A stretch of DNA of 13,545 nt from JAZFSZ01 sp036446455 (lineage in GTDB: Bacteria > Pseudomonadota > Gammaproteobacteria > Acidiferrobacterales > JAJDNE01). Positions within the stretch are counted from its first letter, which is position 1. Each line of letters opens with the position of its first letter. This document shows positions 11,810 to 13,545 of this stretch, in pieces. The stretch spans positions 1 to 13,545 of the forward strand of contig JAZFSZ010000099.1 of assembly GCA_036446455.1 (NCBI GenBank). Direction: 5' to 3'. The position numbers and the translations under genes were made by a program. The notes under the pieces are model-generated. The model was not told the origin of the DNA, searched no databases, and saw nothing but the letters and a program-made list of their open reading frames with translations.

Positions 11810-12508
11810 ATGGCTCAATTTAGCGCAAAGAAACAGGCTGTCCCTGTGTTGGCCATCGACGGGCCTAGCGGCTCTGGCAAGGGCACGATCAGCCAATTGC
11901 TGGCGTTACGCCACCAGTGGCACTATCTGGACAGTGGTGCGCTCTATCGCCTGGTGGCCGCGGCTGCGGCCGATGCCGGAATTGTCCAGCACGATATTCC
12001 GGCGCTGGAAAATCTGGCACGTAATCTCGATGTTTCCTTTGTGCTCCAACCAGGTGCAATCGCCAAGGTATTGCTAGCGGGTAAAGAGGTCAGCGACCGT
12101 CTACGTACCGAGGAAACCGGGAATCTGGCCTCGATAATAGCAGCGGTGCCCGAGGTAAGGGCGGCCCTGCTGGATCGCCAACGACAGTTCCAGCGCCCGC
12201 CCGGCCTGGTTGCCGATGGCCGGGACATGGGAACCACCATATTTCCCCGCGCGGTGCTCAAAATATTCCTCACGGCAAGTCCCAAAATCCGCGCCGAAAG
12301 GCGTCATAAGCAGTTGAAGCAAAAGGGTTTCGATGTTAATCTTTCGCGCCTTCTGGGGGAGATCCGTGACCGGGACGCACGCGATGCAGAACGCAGCACC
12401 TCGCCGCTCAAGCCAGCAGAAGATGCCGTGATGGTAGACACGTCGAGCAGGACAATCGACGACGTCGTGAATCACGTTGACGATCTGCTGAATGAGCGCT
12501 TGGGGTAA
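11810..12508 (+). CDS. cmk: Cytidylate kinase
   Basis: The enzyme phosphorylates CMP and dCMP with ATP, recycling them for nucleic acid and lipid precursor synthesis in the cytosol. The 232 residues are the usual length. AIDGPSGSGKGTISQLLA (15-32) contains the P-loop with Lys24, YLDSGALYR (39-47) is the nucleotide-binding segment, VADGRDMGTTIFPRA (134-148) is the cytidylate kinase signature, and RDRDARDAERSTSPL (186-200) is the lid region with its conserved Arg and Asp residues. It lies directly upstream of rpsA, as in most gammaproteobacteria. ATG 11810 is preceded by AT-rich sequence with no Shine-Dalgarno. The 76-bp gap from aroA holds the second heptamer array, which may separate its transcription from aroA. 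Confidence 0.97.
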   Translation: MAQFSAKKQAVPVLAIDGPSGSGKGTISQLLALRHQWHYLDSGALYRLVAAAAADAGIVQHDIPALENLARNLDVSFVLQPGAIAKVLLAGKEVSDRLRTEETGNLASIIAAVPEVRAALLDRQRQFQRPPGLVADGRDMGTTIFPRAVLKIFLTASPKIRAERRHKQLKQKGFDVNLSRLLGEIRDRDARDAERSTSPLKPAEDAVMVDTSSRTIDDVVNHVDDLLNERLG

Positions 12509-12544
12509 AACGGATCTCATTTGATTAACAAACCCATGTTGCGA

Positions 12545-12594
12545 CCGGTCGGATACCGGATTGTGGTGTGGCACAACAGGGAGCGGTGTTTGCC
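12545..12594 (+). promoter_or_regulatory. rpsA leader hairpins with GGA in loops (probable S1 autoregulation site)
   Basis: The first hairpin pairs CCGGT (12545-12549) with ACCGG (12555-12559) around the loop CGGAT. The second pairs GGCA and AACA (12570-12573, 12575-12578, one bulged C between) with TGTT and TGCC (12587-12594), leaving the loop GGGAGCGG. Both loops contain GGA. Gammaproteobacterial rpsA leaders are known to fold into hairpins presenting GGA, to lack a strong Shine-Dalgarno, and to mediate repression by excess S1. The weak AGG at 12601-12603 fits that. An alternative second stem, AGCGG/CCGCT (12582-12597), is possible. Confidence 0.5.
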
Positions 12595-12615
12595 GCTTGC
12601 AGGTTAACTAAACAG

Positions 12616-13545
12616 ATGTCTGAAAGTTTCGCCGAATTATTTGAACAAAGTATTCAACAGAACAATTTCAAACCGGGTGAGCTGATCACCGGGGAAATCG
12701 TCTCCATCACCGACGATGTCGTTATTGTTAATGCCGGCCTCAAGTCCGAAGGCATTATTCCCATCTCGCAATTCAAGGACCACGAAGGCAACATCTCTGT
12801 CAGTATTGGTGACGATGTCGAAGTCGTGCTCGAATCGCTGGAAAACGGCTTGGGTGAAACCCAACTGTCTCGCGAGAAGGCCATGCGGGTCAAGGCCTGG
12901 GACACACTCGAAGTCGCATTTGAAGAACAGTCTATTGTGACGGGCATCATGACCGGCAAGGTCAAAGGTGGTTTTACCATCTCGATCGAAACGATTCGTG
13001 CATTTCTGCCCGCATCTCTGGTTGACGTCCGTCCCGTTCGTGACCCCTCGTACCTGGAAGGCAAAGAGCTCGAATTCAAGGTCATCAAGATTGACCGTAA
13101 ACGTAATAATGTCGTCGTTTCCCGCCGCGCAGTAGTTGAAACCGAACTGTCTGCGGAGCGCGAAGAGTTGCTGGAGAACCTGGAAGAGGGCATGACGGTC
13201 AAGGGTATCGTAAAGAACCTGACCGATTACGGTGCTTTCATTGATTTGGGCGGCGTTGATGGCCTGTTGCACATCACCGATCTGGCCTGGAAGCGCGTCA
13301 AGCATCCTTCCGAAGTGCTGAATATCGGCGATGAGATTGAGGCCAAGGTGCTGCGTTATGATCGTGAGCGCAATCGCGTTTCGCTGGGCCTGAAGCAGCT
13401 GGGAGATGATCCGTGGGTCGATATCTCCCGCCGCTATCCGGAAGGTACCCGTCTGTTTGGTCGTGTCACCAACGTCACGGACTACGGCGCCTTCGTTGAA
13501 ATCGAAGAAGGTGTTGAAGGTCTGGTGCACGTTTCCGAAATGGAC
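12616..13545 (+). CDS. rpsA: 30S ribosomal protein S1, 5' part (cut by window end)
   Basis: S1 binds mRNA 5' leaders on the small ribosomal subunit and is needed for initiation on most mRNAs, especially those with weak Shine-Dalgarno sequences. 310 codons are present with no stop; a full proteobacterial S1 has about 550-560. The start MSESFAELFEQS matches the conserved S1 N-terminus. Four OB-fold S1 domains are recognisable or begun: domain 1 (about 20-85), domain 2 (about 105-170, KVKGGFTI and FLPASLVDVRPVRD), domain 3 (about 192-260, KGIVKNLTDYGAFIDLGGVD and GLLHITDLAWKRVKHPSE) and domain 4 from about 277 (GRVTNVTDYGAFVEIEEGVE). The ATG at 12616 is fixed by this alignment. Long minus-strand ORFs over the region are shadows of this gene. 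Confidence 0.97.
   Translation, partial: MSESFAELFEQSIQQNNFKPGELITGEIVSITDDVVIVNAGLKSEGIIPISQFKDHEGNISVSIGDDVEVVLESLENGLGETQLSREKAMRVKAWDTLEVAFEEQSIVTGIMTGKVKGGFTISIETIRAFLPASLVDVRPVRDPSYLEGKELEFKVIKIDRKRNNVVVSRRAVVETELSAEREELLENLEEGMTVKGIVKNLTDYGAFIDLGGVDGLLHITDLAWKRVKHPSEVLNIGDEIEAKVLRYDRERNRVSLGLKQLGDDPWVDISRRYPEGTRLFGRVTNVTDYGAFVEIEEGVEGLVHVSEMD

Noticed and set aside
12637..13530. 297-codon minus-strand ORF over the right end
   Set aside because: The + strand encodes a textbook ribosomal protein S1 here; the minus ORF is its shadow and shows no family features.

Overview
The window looks like a stretch of a gammaproteobacterial chromosome. Ten conserved housekeeping genes lie on the + strand in the order mtnA - gyrA - serC - serA - pheA - hisC - tyrA - aroA - cmk - rpsA. 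This follows the aromatic-amino-acid/serine 'supraoperon' known from Pseudomonas and relatives (gyrA-serC-pheA-hisC-tyrA/aroA-cmk-rpsA). The differences are a serA inserted after serC, and tyrA and aroA kept as separate genes. The sequence alone does not settle order or genus. No transposase, phage gene, CRISPR array, tRNA or rRNA was seen.

Layout. 1-477 is a non-housekeeping patch. It holds two copies of a 32-bp direct repeat, a fragment resembling an RHS/YD-repeat protein, a short palindrome with a CAGGGATG core, a 42-codon ORF with a good ribosome binding site, and three close hairpins ending 22 bp before mtnA. 478-1542 is mtnA (methionine salvage). 1543-1762 is the gyrA leader. 1763-4321 is gyrA, interrupted by an in-frame TAG at codon 309. 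4381-7767 carries serC, serA and pheA, closely spaced. 7768-8179 is a 412-bp gap, most of it mosaic palindromic repeat. 8180-9298 is hisC. A pair of inverted REP-like units fills the gap to tyrA (9381-10274). Heptamer-phased inverted repeats lie on both sides of aroA (10384-11733). cmk (11810-12508) follows, then a structured leader and the first 310 codons of rpsA, cut by the window end.

How the genes work together. SerA and SerC make phosphoserine from 3-phosphoglycerate. AroA makes EPSP on the way to chorismate. PheA (chorismate mutase-prephenate dehydratase) and TyrA (prephenate dehydrogenase) split the flow to phenylalanine and tyrosine, and the HisC-type aminotransferase may supply the last transamination as well as histidinol-phosphate synthesis. 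Cmk and ribosomal protein S1 complete the usual cmk-rpsA pair.

No new multi-gene system is visible. The points worth a second look are the amber codon in the essential gyrA and the intergenic repeats: nearly every longer gap holds a different family of small palindromes, several with matched but different arms around a fixed core, and some reach into the ends of neighbouring genes (the hisC and aroA stop codons lie inside repeats).
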